The notes: a model not told the origin generated them from the letters alone. Numbered from the stretch's first letter, positions 1 through 7,251 are shown. The stretch is 10,707 bases of DNA from Thomasclavelia spiroformis (GCA_018369555.1 JAGZCC010000073.1:1-10707); one strand, 5' to 3'. A program made the numbers and translations.

Positions 1-16
1 AAGAATAAAATAAAAT

Positions 17-69
17 GCCTGCGGAAACAAGTTATTTTTCATGACTATGTGTGCCTTGGAGCCGCAGGC
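17..69 (+). promoter_or_regulatory. Structured leader hairpin upstream of the DUF1836 gene
   Basis: An 8-bp perfect GC-rich stem (GCCTGCGG at 17-24 with CCGCAGGC at 62-69) is followed by a symmetric AAA/GAG internal loop that could form sheared G-A pairs. A second 4-bp stem follows (CAAG 28-31 with CTTG 55-58), then a 23-nt apical region. The structure stands out against the AT-rich surroundings and ends about 20 nt before the start codon at 91. No T-tract follows, so it does not look like a simple terminator. It matches no riboswitch class I can name. It could be a cis-regulatory leader or the 3' part of an RNA that begins outside the window. Confidence 0.4.
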
Positions 70-90
70 GGAAAGGAATGTAAGGTTTAT

Positions 91-627
91 ATGAATGAAT
101 TAGAAGAAATTATCGATAAAGTTATTAATCAAAGTATTTTAAAAAGCCAAGATATTCCTTCATTGGATTTATATATGGATCAAATAATGACTTTATTTGA
201 AACAAATTTAAGTGATAATAAACGCTATAACGATGATAAATTGCTTACTAAAACGATGATCAATAATTACTCTAAAGCTGGCATCATTAAACCGGTTAAA
301 GGAAAAAAATATACTAAGGAACAAATTATTGGCATGTTGATAATTTATAACTTAAAAAATATTATTACAATCCAAGAAATCAAAGATCTTTTATTACCAA
401 TATATGAAACAAATGAAAACTTAGAAACAATATACAACCACTTTATTCAAATAACTACCAGTCAAACACAATTAAAACCTATAATTAATAATCTGATTAA
501 TATAAAACAATTTGATATTAATAATAAAAACGAAAAATTAATCACTATCTTAGTTTTAGCAAATTTAGCTAATCAAATAATCAAGGTTATTGAAGGTATC
601 ATGGACAATAATTCTAAAAATATTTAG
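91..627 (+). CDS. DUF1836 family protein, putative MerR-like DNA-binding regulator
   Basis: A 178-residue protein. The N-terminal half carries the DUF1836 signature: IPSLDLYMDQI near residues 22-32, then LLTKTMINNY and a GIIKP...KKYTKEQI stretch around residues 50-80, then a helix rich in hydrophobic residues ending EIKDLL. This layout resembles the MerR fold, with a short helix-turn-helix, a wing and a dimer helix. The C-terminal 70 residues are Asn/Ile-rich and not diagnostic. The start at 91 is preferred over an in-frame ATG at 49 because the latter lies inside the leader hairpin, whereas 91 has TAAGG five bases upstream and yields the family's usual N-terminus. It lies 60 bp before metF, with no terminator between. 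The biochemical function of DUF1836 proteins is not established to my knowledge, and its DNA target here is unknown. Confidence 0.82.
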   Translation: MNELEEIIDKVINQSILKSQDIPSLDLYMDQIMTLFETNLSDNKRYNDDKLLTKTMINNYSKAGIIKPVKGKKYTKEQIIGMLIIYNLKNIITIQEIKDLLLPIYETNENLETIYNHFIQITTSQTQLKPIINNLINIKQFDINNKNEKLITILVLANLANQIIKVIEGIMDNNSKNI

Positions 628-657
628 TTGACGATATACCTTAATTATCGCTATAAT
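628..657 (+). promoter_or_regulatory. Sigma-A type promoter of the metF operon
   Basis: TTGACG (628-633) and a perfect TATAAT (652-657) are separated by 18 bp. The -35 box begins at the base immediately after the DUF1836 stop codon (625-627). Transcription would start near 664, leaving a leader of only about 23 nt before metF. That is too short for a SAM riboswitch or T-box, so methionine control, if any, must act at the promoter or on the protein. A short dyad (CGCT 649-652, AGCG 659-662) straddles the -10 box. Confidence 0.75.
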
Positions 658-687
658 AAGCGTAATATTTTACTGGAGGGAAGAAAC

Positions 688-1578
688 ATGAAAATTATTG
701 ATTTATTACATAAAAGACCAACACTATCATTTGAAATATTTCCACCTAAAAATTATGATGGTGATATCAGTTCGATTTATCAAACAATTGATGAATTATC
801 AAAATTAAAACCTGATTTTATTTCTGTAACATATGGAGCTGGGGGCTCAACTACCAAAAATACTGTTGAAATAGCTTCAAAAATTAAAAATGATTATAAC
901 ATTGAAGCTGTTGCTCATTTAAGTTGCATTGATGCTTCACCTAAGCAACTTATCAAAATCATTGATGATTTGAAAAAAAATAAAATTGAAAATATTTTAG
1001 CATTGCGTGGGGATTATCCTAAAGACTATGATTCCAAAAAACTATGTCAGCACTTTAAATACGCTAGTGAATTAAATGAATTTATTACCAAAAACTATCC
1101 TGATACTTTTTGTTTAAGTGGAGCTTGTTATCCTGAAGTACATCAAGAAGCCACTTCATTAGAAAATGATTTAAATGCTTTGAAAAAAAAGGTTGAGGCT
1201 GGAGCACAATATTTAATTACTCAAATCTTTTTTGACAATAACTATTATTATCGCTTATTAAGAGAAGCTAGAATCAAAGGCATTAATGTTCCAATTATTG
1301 CCGGCATAATGCCAGCAACTAATTCCAAATCATTATTAAAAATTGCTAAACTCAGTGGAAGTAATATTCCTTATAATTTATCTGCAATGATTGAGCGTTT
1401 TAAAAACAATCCTAAAGCAATGAAAGAAGTAGGAATTAATTATGCTGTATATCAAATAATCGATTTGATTACTAATGGTGTCGAAGGAATTCATATTTAT
1501 ACGATGAATCGACCTGAAATCGCCAAAGAAATAATTGCCAGAACTGGTAATATTTTAAAAGAATTTATTAATGATTAA
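688..1578 (+). CDS. metF: 5,10-methylenetetrahydrofolate reductase
   Basis: A 296-residue cytosolic flavoprotein that reduces 5,10-methylene-THF to 5-methyl-THF, the methyl donor for methionine synthase. Family landmarks are in order: LSFEIFPPK at 13-21 (Glu16 corresponds to the catalytic Glu28 of E. coli MetF), VTYGAGGS at 47-54, LALRGD at 104-109 (Asp109 corresponds to the FAD-tuning Asp120), GACYPEVHQEA at 145-155, ITQIFFDN at 177-184 and GIHIYTMNR at 267-275. The length is normal for bacterial MetF. The ATG at 688 has GGAGGG seven bases upstream. A longer reading from TTG at 628 would put coding sequence over the promoter and is rejected. The gene overlaps the next one by 8 bp, so the three met genes are probably translated in a coupled way. 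Confidence 0.96.
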   Translation: MKIIDLLHKRPTLSFEIFPPKNYDGDISSIYQTIDELSKLKPDFISVTYGAGGSTTKNTVEIASKIKNDYNIEAVAHLSCIDASPKQLIKIIDDLKKNKIENILALRGDYPKDYDSKKLCQHFKYASELNEFITKNYPDTFCLSGACYPEVHQEATSLENDLNALKKKVEAGAQYLITQIFFDNNYYYRLLREARIKGINVPIIAGIMPATNSKSLLKIAKLSGSNIPYNLSAMIERFKNNPKAMKEVGINYAVYQIIDLITNGVEGIHIYTMNRPEIAKEIIARTGNILKEFIND

Positions 1579-2203
1579 ACAAAACGCTTTAAAATATTTA
1601 GGTTATTTAAATAATCAAATCGACAAAAAAACAGATTTATTATTGGATGAGTGTTTATTAGAGTTATCAAAAGTTCAACCTAAGTTTATGTATCAAATTT
1701 ATACATTAAAACATCATCCATTAAAGATAAAAGAATTAAATATTTCATTAAATTATCCTGAATTAATCGATTTATTTGATAGCTGTAACAAAGTAGTCGT
1801 TATTGCTTGTTCATTAGGAGTTGAAATTGATAAAATGCTTCGTTATTATGCGATGATTGATATGACTAAAATGACTGTTTTAGATGCATTAGCCAGTAGT
1901 TATCTAGAAGCTAAATGTGATGAATTCGAAAATAAACAGCACTTTGGTAAGTGTACTTATCGTTTTTGTCCTGGTTATGGTAGTGTACCTCTTGAGCTAA
2001 ATAAAAAGTTATCACAGGCTTTAGCTTGTGATAAACATATCGGATTAACTATTCAGGAAAATAATTTATTAATCCCCCAAAAATCAATGATTGGATTAAT
2101 TGGTATTGGGGATACAAAAAAGATTAGACATTGTTTTTCATGTGTTAATCTAAATGATTGTGTATATAGAAAGAAGGGACAAAGATGCTACAAGAAAGAT
2201 TAA
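1571..2203 (+). CDS. Stand-alone methionine synthase (cobalamin) reactivation-domain protein
   Basis: A 210-residue protein of the family called vitamin B12-dependent methionine synthase activation domain protein, typified by Thermotoga TM0269. The visible signature is RFCPGYGSVPLE at 131-142, matching the RxxPGY motif with which MetH activation domains contact S-adenosylmethionine. It is followed by a PQKSMIG segment at 169-175. The C-terminus has four cysteines (C188, C191, C197, C206), of which the first three form CxxCx5C. In E. coli MetH this domain is fused at the C-terminus and re-methylates inactive cob(II)alamin using SAM and an electron donor. Here the neighbouring MetH lacks it, so this protein probably supplies the function in trans. 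It starts inside metF (8-bp overlap) and ends inside metH (19-bp overlap), which supports a dedicated partnership. Confidence 0.85.
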   Translation: MIKQNALKYLGYLNNQIDKKTDLLLDECLLELSKVQPKFMYQIYTLKHHPLKIKELNISLNYPELIDLFDSCNKVVVIACSLGVEIDKMLRYYAMIDMTKMTVLDALASSYLEAKCDEFENKQHFGKCTYRFCPGYGSVPLELNKKLSQALACDKHIGLTIQENNLLIPQKSMIGLIGIGDTKKIRHCFSCVNLNDCVYRKKGQRCYKKD

Positions 2204-4542
2204 AAAAAGAAATTCTCGTTTTTGATGGTGCCATGGGAACACAATTGCAGGCAGCAAAATTAAAAGCTGGAGAAATTCCCGAGTATTTAAATATAACTGA
2301 TCCTAATTTAATTCAAAGTGTTCATCTTGACTATTTAAATGCTGGAGCTGATTTTATTACGACTAATACATTTGGCGCTAATCCATTAAAATTGAAAGAT
2401 GCACCATATCAATATGAGGAAATAATTGAAGCAGCCATCAATAATGCGATTATAGCTCGTAAAAAAGCCAATCGAGAAAATGATAGTTATATTGTTTTAG
2501 ATATTGGACCAATTGGACAATTATTAGAACCAATGGGCACTCTAAGTTTTGATAAGGCATATGAAATTATAAAAAAGCAAGTTTTAATTGCAAAAGATAA
2601 AGTTGATGCTGTTTTATTAGAAACATTTACTGATATATATGAAGCTAAAGCTGGTGTTTTAGCAGTTAAAGAAAATAGTAATTTACCAGTTTTTGTAACA
2701 ATGACGTATGAAAGTAACTTAAGAACTTTATCAGGATGTGATCCAATTACGATGGTCAATGTTTTAGAGGGATTAAATGTTGATGTATTAGGTGTCAATT
2801 GTTCTTTGGGACCAGTTGAATTAACTCCAATTATCAATGATATTTTAAAAGTTGCTACTGTCCCTGTCATGATTCAACCTAACGCTGGATTACCATGCTT
2901 AGTTGAAGGTAAAACATGTTATAACATGGATATTGATACATTTGTATCCAAAAGTATTGAACATGTAAAAAATGGTGTGCGAATTATTGGTGGCTGCTGT
3001 GGAACTACACCAGAATTCATTTTGAAATTAAACAATGCTTTACCTAAAAAAATTACTTTAACTAAACCAACAATTGCAACTAGAGTATCTAGTGGCAATC
3101 AAACAGTTGAGTTTGGTCATCATATTGTTGTTTGTGGGGAACGCTTAAATCCTACCGGAAAAAAGAAATTAAAACTAGCATTACAAGAAGAACGTTATGA
3201 TGAATTAGTTATTGAAGCAATCAAACAAGATCAAGCTGGTGCTCATGTACTTGATGTTAATGTTGGACTTCCAGGTATTGATGAAGTTAATACAATGAAA
3301 AAAGTCATTAAGCTATTACAAGAAGTAATTTCTTTACCATTACAAATTGATAGTTCAAATCCAGAAGTAATTGAACAGGCATGTCGTTATTATAATGGTA
3401 AACCATTAATAAATTCAGTTAATGGTAAAATGGAAACAATGGAAGCAATTTTCCCAATCGTAAAAAAATATGGTGGTGTCGTAATTGGTTTAACACTAGA
3501 TGAAAATGGAATCCCATCTAAAGCAAAAGATCGCTTTGAAATTGCTAAAAAGATCATTGATACTGCAAAAAAATTTGGTATTAGTAAAGAAAATATTATT
3601 ATCGACTGCTTAGTTCTAACTGTCTCTGCTCAACAAAAAGATGTTATAGAAACAATTAAGGCTGTAAAAATGGTAAAAGAATTAGGGGTTCATACAGTTC
3701 TTGGGGTTAGTAATGTTTCATTTGGTTTACCGAATCGACCATTATTAAATAAAACGTTTCTTACAATGGCTATGACTAATGGATTAGATTTACCAATCAT
3801 CAATCCATTAGATCAAGAGTTGATGGCAGCTATTGATGCTTTTAATGTTTTATTTAATTATGATCGTGATGCTACTAATTATATCCAAAAACAGTCAAAT
3901 CAAGCTATTACTAATCAATCTAAATCATCTGATTTTAGCTTAAATGATATTATAATTCACGGTCTAAAAGAAGAAGTTGTAAATGCCACAAAAAAACAAT
4001 TAGAAAAACAATCTGGCTTACAAATTATTAATCAAATCTTGATTCCAGCTTTAAATATGGTAGGCAAACAATATGAAAATAATGTCATTTTTCTACCTCA
4101 ACTAATTCAAGCCGCTGAAACTTCAAAAATGGCTTTTAGTGTAATTAAAGAAACTTTTAAAGAAACTTCCACAACTAAAGGTCCAATCATTATGGCTACT
4201 GTTCATGGTGATATCCATGATATTGGTAAAAATATCGTCAAAGTGGTTTTAGAAAGTTATGGATATAAAATAATTGATTTAGGTAAAGATGTACCACCTG
4301 AAACAATTGTCGAAGCATATTATAAGCATCAACCAAAAGCTATTGGCTTGAGTGCCTTAATGACTACTACTGTTGTTTCTATGGAAAAAACTATTGCACT
4401 ATTAAAAGAAATCGATAATATGTGTCCTATTTTTGTTGGTGGTGCTGTATTAACTGCTGATTTTGCTAAAGAAATCAATGCTGATTTTTATGTTAAAGAT
4501 GCTATGGATACTGTAGAATTAATGAATAAAATAATCAAATAA
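2185..4542 (+). CDS. metH: Cobalamin-dependent methionine synthase, three-module form without reactivation domain
   Basis: A 785-residue cytosolic enzyme transferring the methyl group of 5-methyl-THF to homocysteine through cobalamin. Modules in order: a homocysteine-binding barrel (about 1-290), with FDGAMGT at 13-19 and zinc ligands Cys206 (GVNCSLGP), Cys271 and Cys272 (GGCCGTT); a pterin-binding barrel (about 310-570), beginning CGERLNPTG and containing IDSSNPEV at 388-395; and a cobalamin cap and Rossmann module (about 585-785), with DIHDIGKN at 676-683 (His678 is the lower axial cobalt ligand), GLSALMTTT at 721-729 and VGGA at 751-754. E. coli MetH is about 1,227 residues; the missing part is the C-terminal activation domain, encoded by the gene just upstream. 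AGAAGGGA lies upstream of the ATG, within the end of that gene. No frameshift or missing catalytic residue is seen. Confidence 0.95.
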   Translation: MLQERLKKEILVFDGAMGTQLQAAKLKAGEIPEYLNITDPNLIQSVHLDYLNAGADFITTNTFGANPLKLKDAPYQYEEIIEAAINNAIIARKKANRENDSYIVLDIGPIGQLLEPMGTLSFDKAYEIIKKQVLIAKDKVDAVLLETFTDIYEAKAGVLAVKENSNLPVFVTMTYESNLRTLSGCDPITMVNVLEGLNVDVLGVNCSLGPVELTPIINDILKVATVPVMIQPNAGLPCLVEGKTCYNMDIDTFVSKSIEHVKNGVRIIGGCCGTTPEFILKLNNALPKKITLTKPTIATRVSSGNQTVEFGHHIVVCGERLNPTGKKKLKLALQEERYDELVIEAIKQDQAGAHVLDVNVGLPGIDEVNTMKKVIKLLQEVISLPLQIDSSNPEVIEQACRYYNGKPLINSVNGKMETMEAIFPIVKKYGGVVIGLTLDENGIPSKAKDRFEIAKKIIDTAKKFGISKENIIIDCLVLTVSAQQKDVIETIKAVKMVKELGVHTVLGVSNVSFGLPNRPLLNKTFLTMAMTNGLDLPIINPLDQELMAAIDAFNVLFNYDRDATNYIQKQSNQAITNQSKSSDFSLNDIIIHGLKEEVVNATKKQLEKQSGLQIINQILIPALNMVGKQYENNVIFLPQLIQAAETSKMAFSVIKETFKETSTTKGPIIMATVHGDIHDIGKNIVKVVLESYGYKIIDLGKDVPPETIVEAYYKHQPKAIGLSALMTTTVVSMEKTIALLKEIDNMCPIFVGGAVLTADFAKEINADFYVKDAMDTVELMNKIIK

Positions 4543-4569
4543 AAACTGTAACATTAGGTTACAGTTTTT
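4541..4569. terminator. Bidirectional intrinsic terminator shared by metH and the ParB-like gene
   Basis: A 12-bp perfect stem (4541-4552 with 4558-4569, AAAAACTGTAAC / GTTACAGTTTTT) has a 5-nt loop. It ends in a T-run on both strands because the outer arm bases are A5/T6. It includes the last two bases of the metH stop codon and the first base of the opposing gene's stop codon, so the two convergent transcription units end on the same hairpin. Confidence 0.88.
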
Positions 4570-4850
4570 TAATGCATATTTTTTGAACTCCAGCAATCAT
4601 TAGAACGAGTATTTCCGTTATTCATTACAATAATATTTATCTTCCGCCTTTTAGCATAAATCTCATCTTCTTTCATATCCATGATTGCTGATAAACGCTT
4701 ATGACCATCTATACAATAATATTTATCATCTTCAATAGTTACTTTTACAGGAAAAGATAAACCAATTCGTTTAATTGATTCATACATACTTTCACGATAA
4801 TCTTTTTTAACAAAAACAATCTCTTTAATATCAACTTGCTGAACCCTCAT
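4569..4850 (-). CDS. Small ParB/sulfiredoxin-like (ParB N-terminal domain) protein
   Basis: A 93-residue protein. Residues 8-56 resemble the ParB/Srx N-terminal fold: IKEI, then SMYESIKRIG (21-30) followed by PVKV, and a YYCIDGHKRLSAI stretch (44-56). The last corresponds to the nucleotide-binding box of ParB proteins, usually G(E/H)RRxxA. There is no C-terminal helix-turn-helix or dimerisation domain, so it cannot be a complete chromosome-partitioning ParB. Some stand-alone ParB/Srx domains bind or hydrolyse nucleotides or act as small regulators. The remaining 35 residues are basic and undistinguished. Its ATG overlaps the murE stop codon as TAATG and no clear ribosome-binding site precedes it, so translation is probably coupled to murE. 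The specific function is unknown. Confidence 0.7.
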   Translation of the reverse strand: MRVQQVDIKEIVFVKKDYRESMYESIKRIGLSFPVKVTIEDDKYYCIDGHKRLSAIMDMKEDEIYAKRRKINIIVMNNGNTRSNDCWSSKNMH

Positions 4851-6214
4851 TAATCATTACACCCATCAATACATTTAAGCACTTCTTCTTGATCACTAAA
4901 ATGTCTTTTACCATCTTTTGTCTCTTGATAATTTTCATGTCCTTTTCCTAAAATCATCAATATATCATTTTTATTTAGCATCTTAATCCCTTTATAAATA
5001 GCATCTTGACGCTCAACTATAATTTCAAAATTATCACTTACTAAATTAGCAGTAATATCATTTAAAATAGCTTCCGGTTCTTCTTTACGAGGGTTGTCAC
5101 TTGTAAAAATAACATAATCACTATTATCTACTGCAATTTTTCCCATTATTGGCCGTTTTGTAATATCACGATTACCACCACAACCAATTATCGTTATAAT
5201 TTTTCCTTTTTTAAATTCTTGAGCACTTTTTAAAACATTTTCAACCGCATCAGGAGTATGAGCATAATCAACAAATATACTATTTTTATTATATTTTATT
5301 AATTCCATTCGTCCTGCTGGAGCTTTTAATTTTTCATTTAACAATAAAATATCTTCTATCTTGAATCCTAAATTATTTACTAATAATAGCGCTGTTAAAT
5401 AATTATAAATATTATATCTACCAACCATATTTAATCTTACATGGTAGTTATTATTTAAATATTTAAAATCAAATTCAGTTCCTAAGTGTGAAAAATCAAC
5501 ATTTTTAATTTTTACATCACGATCAATAACAATATTATTATTATCTTCTAACATAAAATGTTGATGATGAGTATCATCTCCATTGATTATTGCAATTTTG
5601 TTATTTCTAGTCTTTTCAAATAATTTTCTTTTCGCATTAGCATAATTTTCTAACGTTTTATGATAATCAAGATGATCTTGAGTAAGATTAGTAAAAGCAA
5701 CTTCATCAAACTTTAACCCATAAATTCTTTGTTTTGCTAAAGCGTGTGAACTTACTTCCATTACAAAATACTCTACTCCATTATCTTTAGCTTCTAATAA
5801 CATACTATATAAAACATCAACATCCGGAGTAGTATTAGCAACAGCTTTTTTTACATTACCATAATAAAAACCAACAGTTCCCAAATAAGCTACTTTTTGT
5901 TTTAACATTGATAACATTTGGTAAATCATTAAACAAGTTGTTGTTTTACCATTAGTTCCTGTAACTCCAATTAATTTAATATCTTTAATCAAAGGATAGT
6001 AATTTTTATATAAATATTCATTTAAATACTCACGCGTACTTTCAACAATAACCGTTTCAACACTATAATCACCATGTTCTGCAATTATTTTAGTTGCTCC
6101 ATTGGCTATTGCCTGTTCGATATAATCATGCCCATCTCTAACTACATTTGTAATTGCGATAAACGTATCTCCTGGTTTTACTTTTCTTGAATCTGTTTTT
6201 AATAAAATTTCCAT
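4850..6214 (-). CDS. murE: UDP-N-acetylmuramoyl-tripeptide synthetase (MurE), probably meso-diaminopimelate adding
   Basis: A 454-residue cytosolic Mur ligase that adds the third amino acid to UDP-MurNAc-L-Ala-D-Glu using ATP. Landmarks: TDSRKVKPGDTF at 7-18 (UDP-substrate domain), P-loop GTNGKTTT at 86-93, EVSSHAL at 153-159, TQDHLDYH at 178-185, the lysine expected to be carbamylated at 195 (YANAKRKLF), GRME at 301-304, FVDYAHTPDA at 314-323, DNPR at 373-376 and GKGHE at 423-427. The Arg in DNPR is characteristic of enzymes that take meso-diaminopimelate, whereas L-lysine enzymes usually lack it; this is inference from motif only. The N-terminus is some 25-30 residues shorter than in Bacillus MurE. 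The start is fixed because an in-frame TAG directly precedes the ATG, and GAGGTG lies six bases upstream. The ParB-like gene follows with a 1-bp overlap. Confidence 0.95.
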   Translation of the reverse strand: MEILLKTDSRKVKPGDTFIAITNVVRDGHDYIEQAIANGATKIIAEHGDYSVETVIVESTREYLNEYLYKNYYPLIKDIKLIGVTGTNGKTTTCLMIYQMLSMLKQKVAYLGTVGFYYGNVKKAVANTTPDVDVLYSMLLEAKDNGVEYFVMEVSSHALAKQRIYGLKFDEVAFTNLTQDHLDYHKTLENYANAKRKLFEKTRNNKIAIINGDDTHHQHFMLEDNNNIVIDRDVKIKNVDFSHLGTEFDFKYLNNNYHVRLNMVGRYNIYNYLTALLLVNNLGFKIEDILLLNEKLKAPAGRMELIKYNKNSIFVDYAHTPDAVENVLKSAQEFKKGKIITIIGCGGNRDITKRPIMGKIAVDNSDYVIFTSDNPRKEEPEAILNDITANLVSDNFEIIVERQDAIYKGIKMLNKNDILMILGKGHENYQETKDGKRHFSDQEEVLKCIDGCND

Positions 6215-6236
6215 CTATTTCACCTCATACGTTTTT

Positions 6237-6247
6237 ATTATATTATA
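6237..6247 (-). promoter_or_regulatory. Candidate -10 region of the murE promoter
   Basis: On the minus strand two overlapping TATAAT hexamers (6247-6242 and 6242-6237) lie about 25 bp before murE. No good -35 hexamer sits 16-18 bp upstream; the best is AAGACT before the second hexamer. The placement between the upstream terminator hairpin and murE makes a promoter here likely, but its exact form is uncertain. Confidence 0.45.
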
Positions 6248-6290
6248 AACAGAAGAAAAAGTCTTTAATTAAAAAATATTTATTCGATAT

Positions 6291-6323
6291 TAAAATCTCA
6301 CATCTTAATAATGTGAGATTTTA
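6291..6323 (-). terminator. Intrinsic terminator after the sigma/membrane-protein unit
   Basis: A 13-bp perfect inverted repeat (6291-6303 with 6311-6323, core AAATCTCACAT / ATGTGAGATTT) with a 7-nt loop begins 5 bp after the stop codon of the upstream membrane protein. On the minus strand the stem ends in TTTTA followed by ATAT. It separates this unit from murE, although read-through into murE on the same strand remains possible. Confidence 0.75.
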
Positions 6324-6328
6324 TATGT

Positions 6329-6760
6329 TTACTTATTTTGGTTTTCACTTGTTTCTATACTTCCTTGTCCGTTATTATTATTTATTTCAATATCAGTTTT
6401 TAATCCGTCTTTTTCTAATTCACTTTTATTTACATCTATTTCATTTTGACCTGTATTATTTTTATATTTAATCCAAATATCTCCATTTTCATCAACATAT
6501 TGTTCACCTTTCATTTCACGTTTTTGATTATCATCACCAATTAAAATAACTTTAACTGTATTTTTAAGTGTATTGCTAATTTTACCTTGACTTAAAGCAT
6601 CAACAGTTGTGATTCCTCCTAATAATAAAATGCACGTAACTACACTAAATAATACTTTTTTTAATTTCTTTTTTTTCATGATTCTATTCCTTTCATAAAG
6701 AGTATAAGCAATTCTATCACTAGTCATAGTTTTTATTTTATTAGTATCAATTTGTTGCAT
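6329..6760 (-). CDS. Single-pass membrane protein, putative anti-sigma factor for the ECF sigma gene
   Basis: A 143-residue protein with a basic N-terminal segment of about 35 residues, one membrane helix (about 36-54, VLFSVVTCILLLGGITTVDA) and an outside part of about 90 residues that is polar and Asn/Glu-rich towards the C-terminus. It begins 2 bp after the sigma-factor stop codon, with AAGGAG inside the end of that gene, so the two are co-transcribed. This topology and position are typical of anti-sigma factors, which hold the sigma at the membrane. No HxxxCxxC zinc motif is present and I recognise no named domain. A second possible start at residue 28 (6679) has its own AAAGGA eight bases upstream; that product would begin MKKKKLKK and look like a signal-peptide-bearing protein without the cytosolic tail. 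Function is inferred from context only. Confidence 0.6.
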   Translation of the reverse strand: MQQIDTNKIKTMTSDRIAYTLYERNRIMKKKKLKKVLFSVVTCILLLGGITTVDALSQGKISNTLKNTVKVILIGDDNQKREMKGEQYVDENGDIWIKYKNNTGQNEIDVNKSELEKDGLKTDIEINNNNGQGSIETSENQNK

Positions 6761-6762
6761 AT

Positions 6763-7239
6763 TTATTCTCTCCTTAATTTTTTTCTGATTCTATGTAGTT
6801 TTACTTTCATATAATTAGTTTTTTGATTCTTCATTTTAGCAATTTCCTTGATTTTATATCCTTCAATATAATAAAGATGAAATATTTCTTTTTCTTGATC
6901 AGTCAATTGTTTCATTTTTTCTTCTATAATCAACATATAATCAAATTCATCTTCTTTGTATCCTTGTTTATTTAAAAGTTGATCATCATATTCTAGATAT
7001 TGATTTATTTGTTTTAATTTATTATAAGTACAGTTTTTAGCAATAGAAGCTAAATATGATTTTATATTTGTTTCGATTTTATTTTGATTTTTCCAAAAAA
7101 GATAAAATGTATCTGCCATAACTTCTTCAACATCTTGATAAGATAAAATATTTCCTGCTAGATTATGAATAATTTTAAATATGTAAGGACTATATTCTTC
7201 TATAATTAAATCAACGTTTAGTTCAACATTGTTTTTCAA
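6763..7239 (-). CDS. ECF-type RNA polymerase sigma factor (TTG start)
   Basis: A 158-residue sigma-70 family protein. Region 2 spans about residues 11-75: YSPYIFKII, then SYQDVEEVMADTFYLFW (33-49), the core-binding and -10 recognition helices. Region 4 spans about 108-157: LTDQEKEIFHLYYIEGYKIKEIA (112-134), then the recognition helix and the basic tail LHRIRKKLRR. Regions 1 and 3 are absent, as in ECF (group IV) sigma factors, and the length is typical. The start chosen is TTG at 7239, because AAAGGAGGC sits just upstream with 7 nt between GGAGG and the TTG. The in-frame ATG at 7266 lies upstream of that ribosome-binding site and would add nine residues unlike the family. The membrane protein downstream is its probable anti-sigma partner. 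Its regulon is not visible, apart from a possible target site at its own promoter. Confidence 0.88.
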   Translation of the reverse strand: MKNNVELNVDLIIEEYSPYIFKIIHNLAGNILSYQDVEEVMADTFYLFWKNQNKIETNIKSYLASIAKNCTYNKLKQINQYLEYDDQLLNKQGYKEDEFDYMLIIEEKMKQLTDQEKEIFHLYYIEGYKIKEIAKMKNQKTNYMKVKLHRIRKKLRRE

Positions 7240-7246
7240 ATTGATG

Positions 7247-7251
7247 CCTCC
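7247..7251 (-). promoter_or_regulatory. Ribosome-binding site that fixes the TTG start of the sigma gene
   Basis: GGAGG (extended AAAGGAGGC, 7246-7254 on the minus strand) is seven bases from the TTG at 7239. It lies downstream of the alternative ATG at 7266 and therefore decides the start. Confidence 0.8.

Noticed and set aside
628..687. Start of metF at TTG 628
   Set aside because: That TTG is the -35 box of the promoter; the ATG at 688 has GGAGGG and matches the normal MetF N-terminus.
628..687. SAM riboswitch or T-box before metF
   Set aside because: The leader is too short and none of the conserved elements, such as the T-box GGNACCGCG-type bulge, are present.
2487..2870. Minus-strand open frame of 127 codons inside metH
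   Set aside because: It is antisense to the well-conserved homocysteine-binding module, has no recognisable domain and no ribosome-binding site, so it is a shadow of metH.
6187..6471. Plus-strand open frame of 94 codons overlapping the murE start and the membrane-protein gene
   Set aside because: Low-complexity Phe/Tyr/Leu translation running antisense to two supported genes and through a terminator hairpin; a shadow frame.
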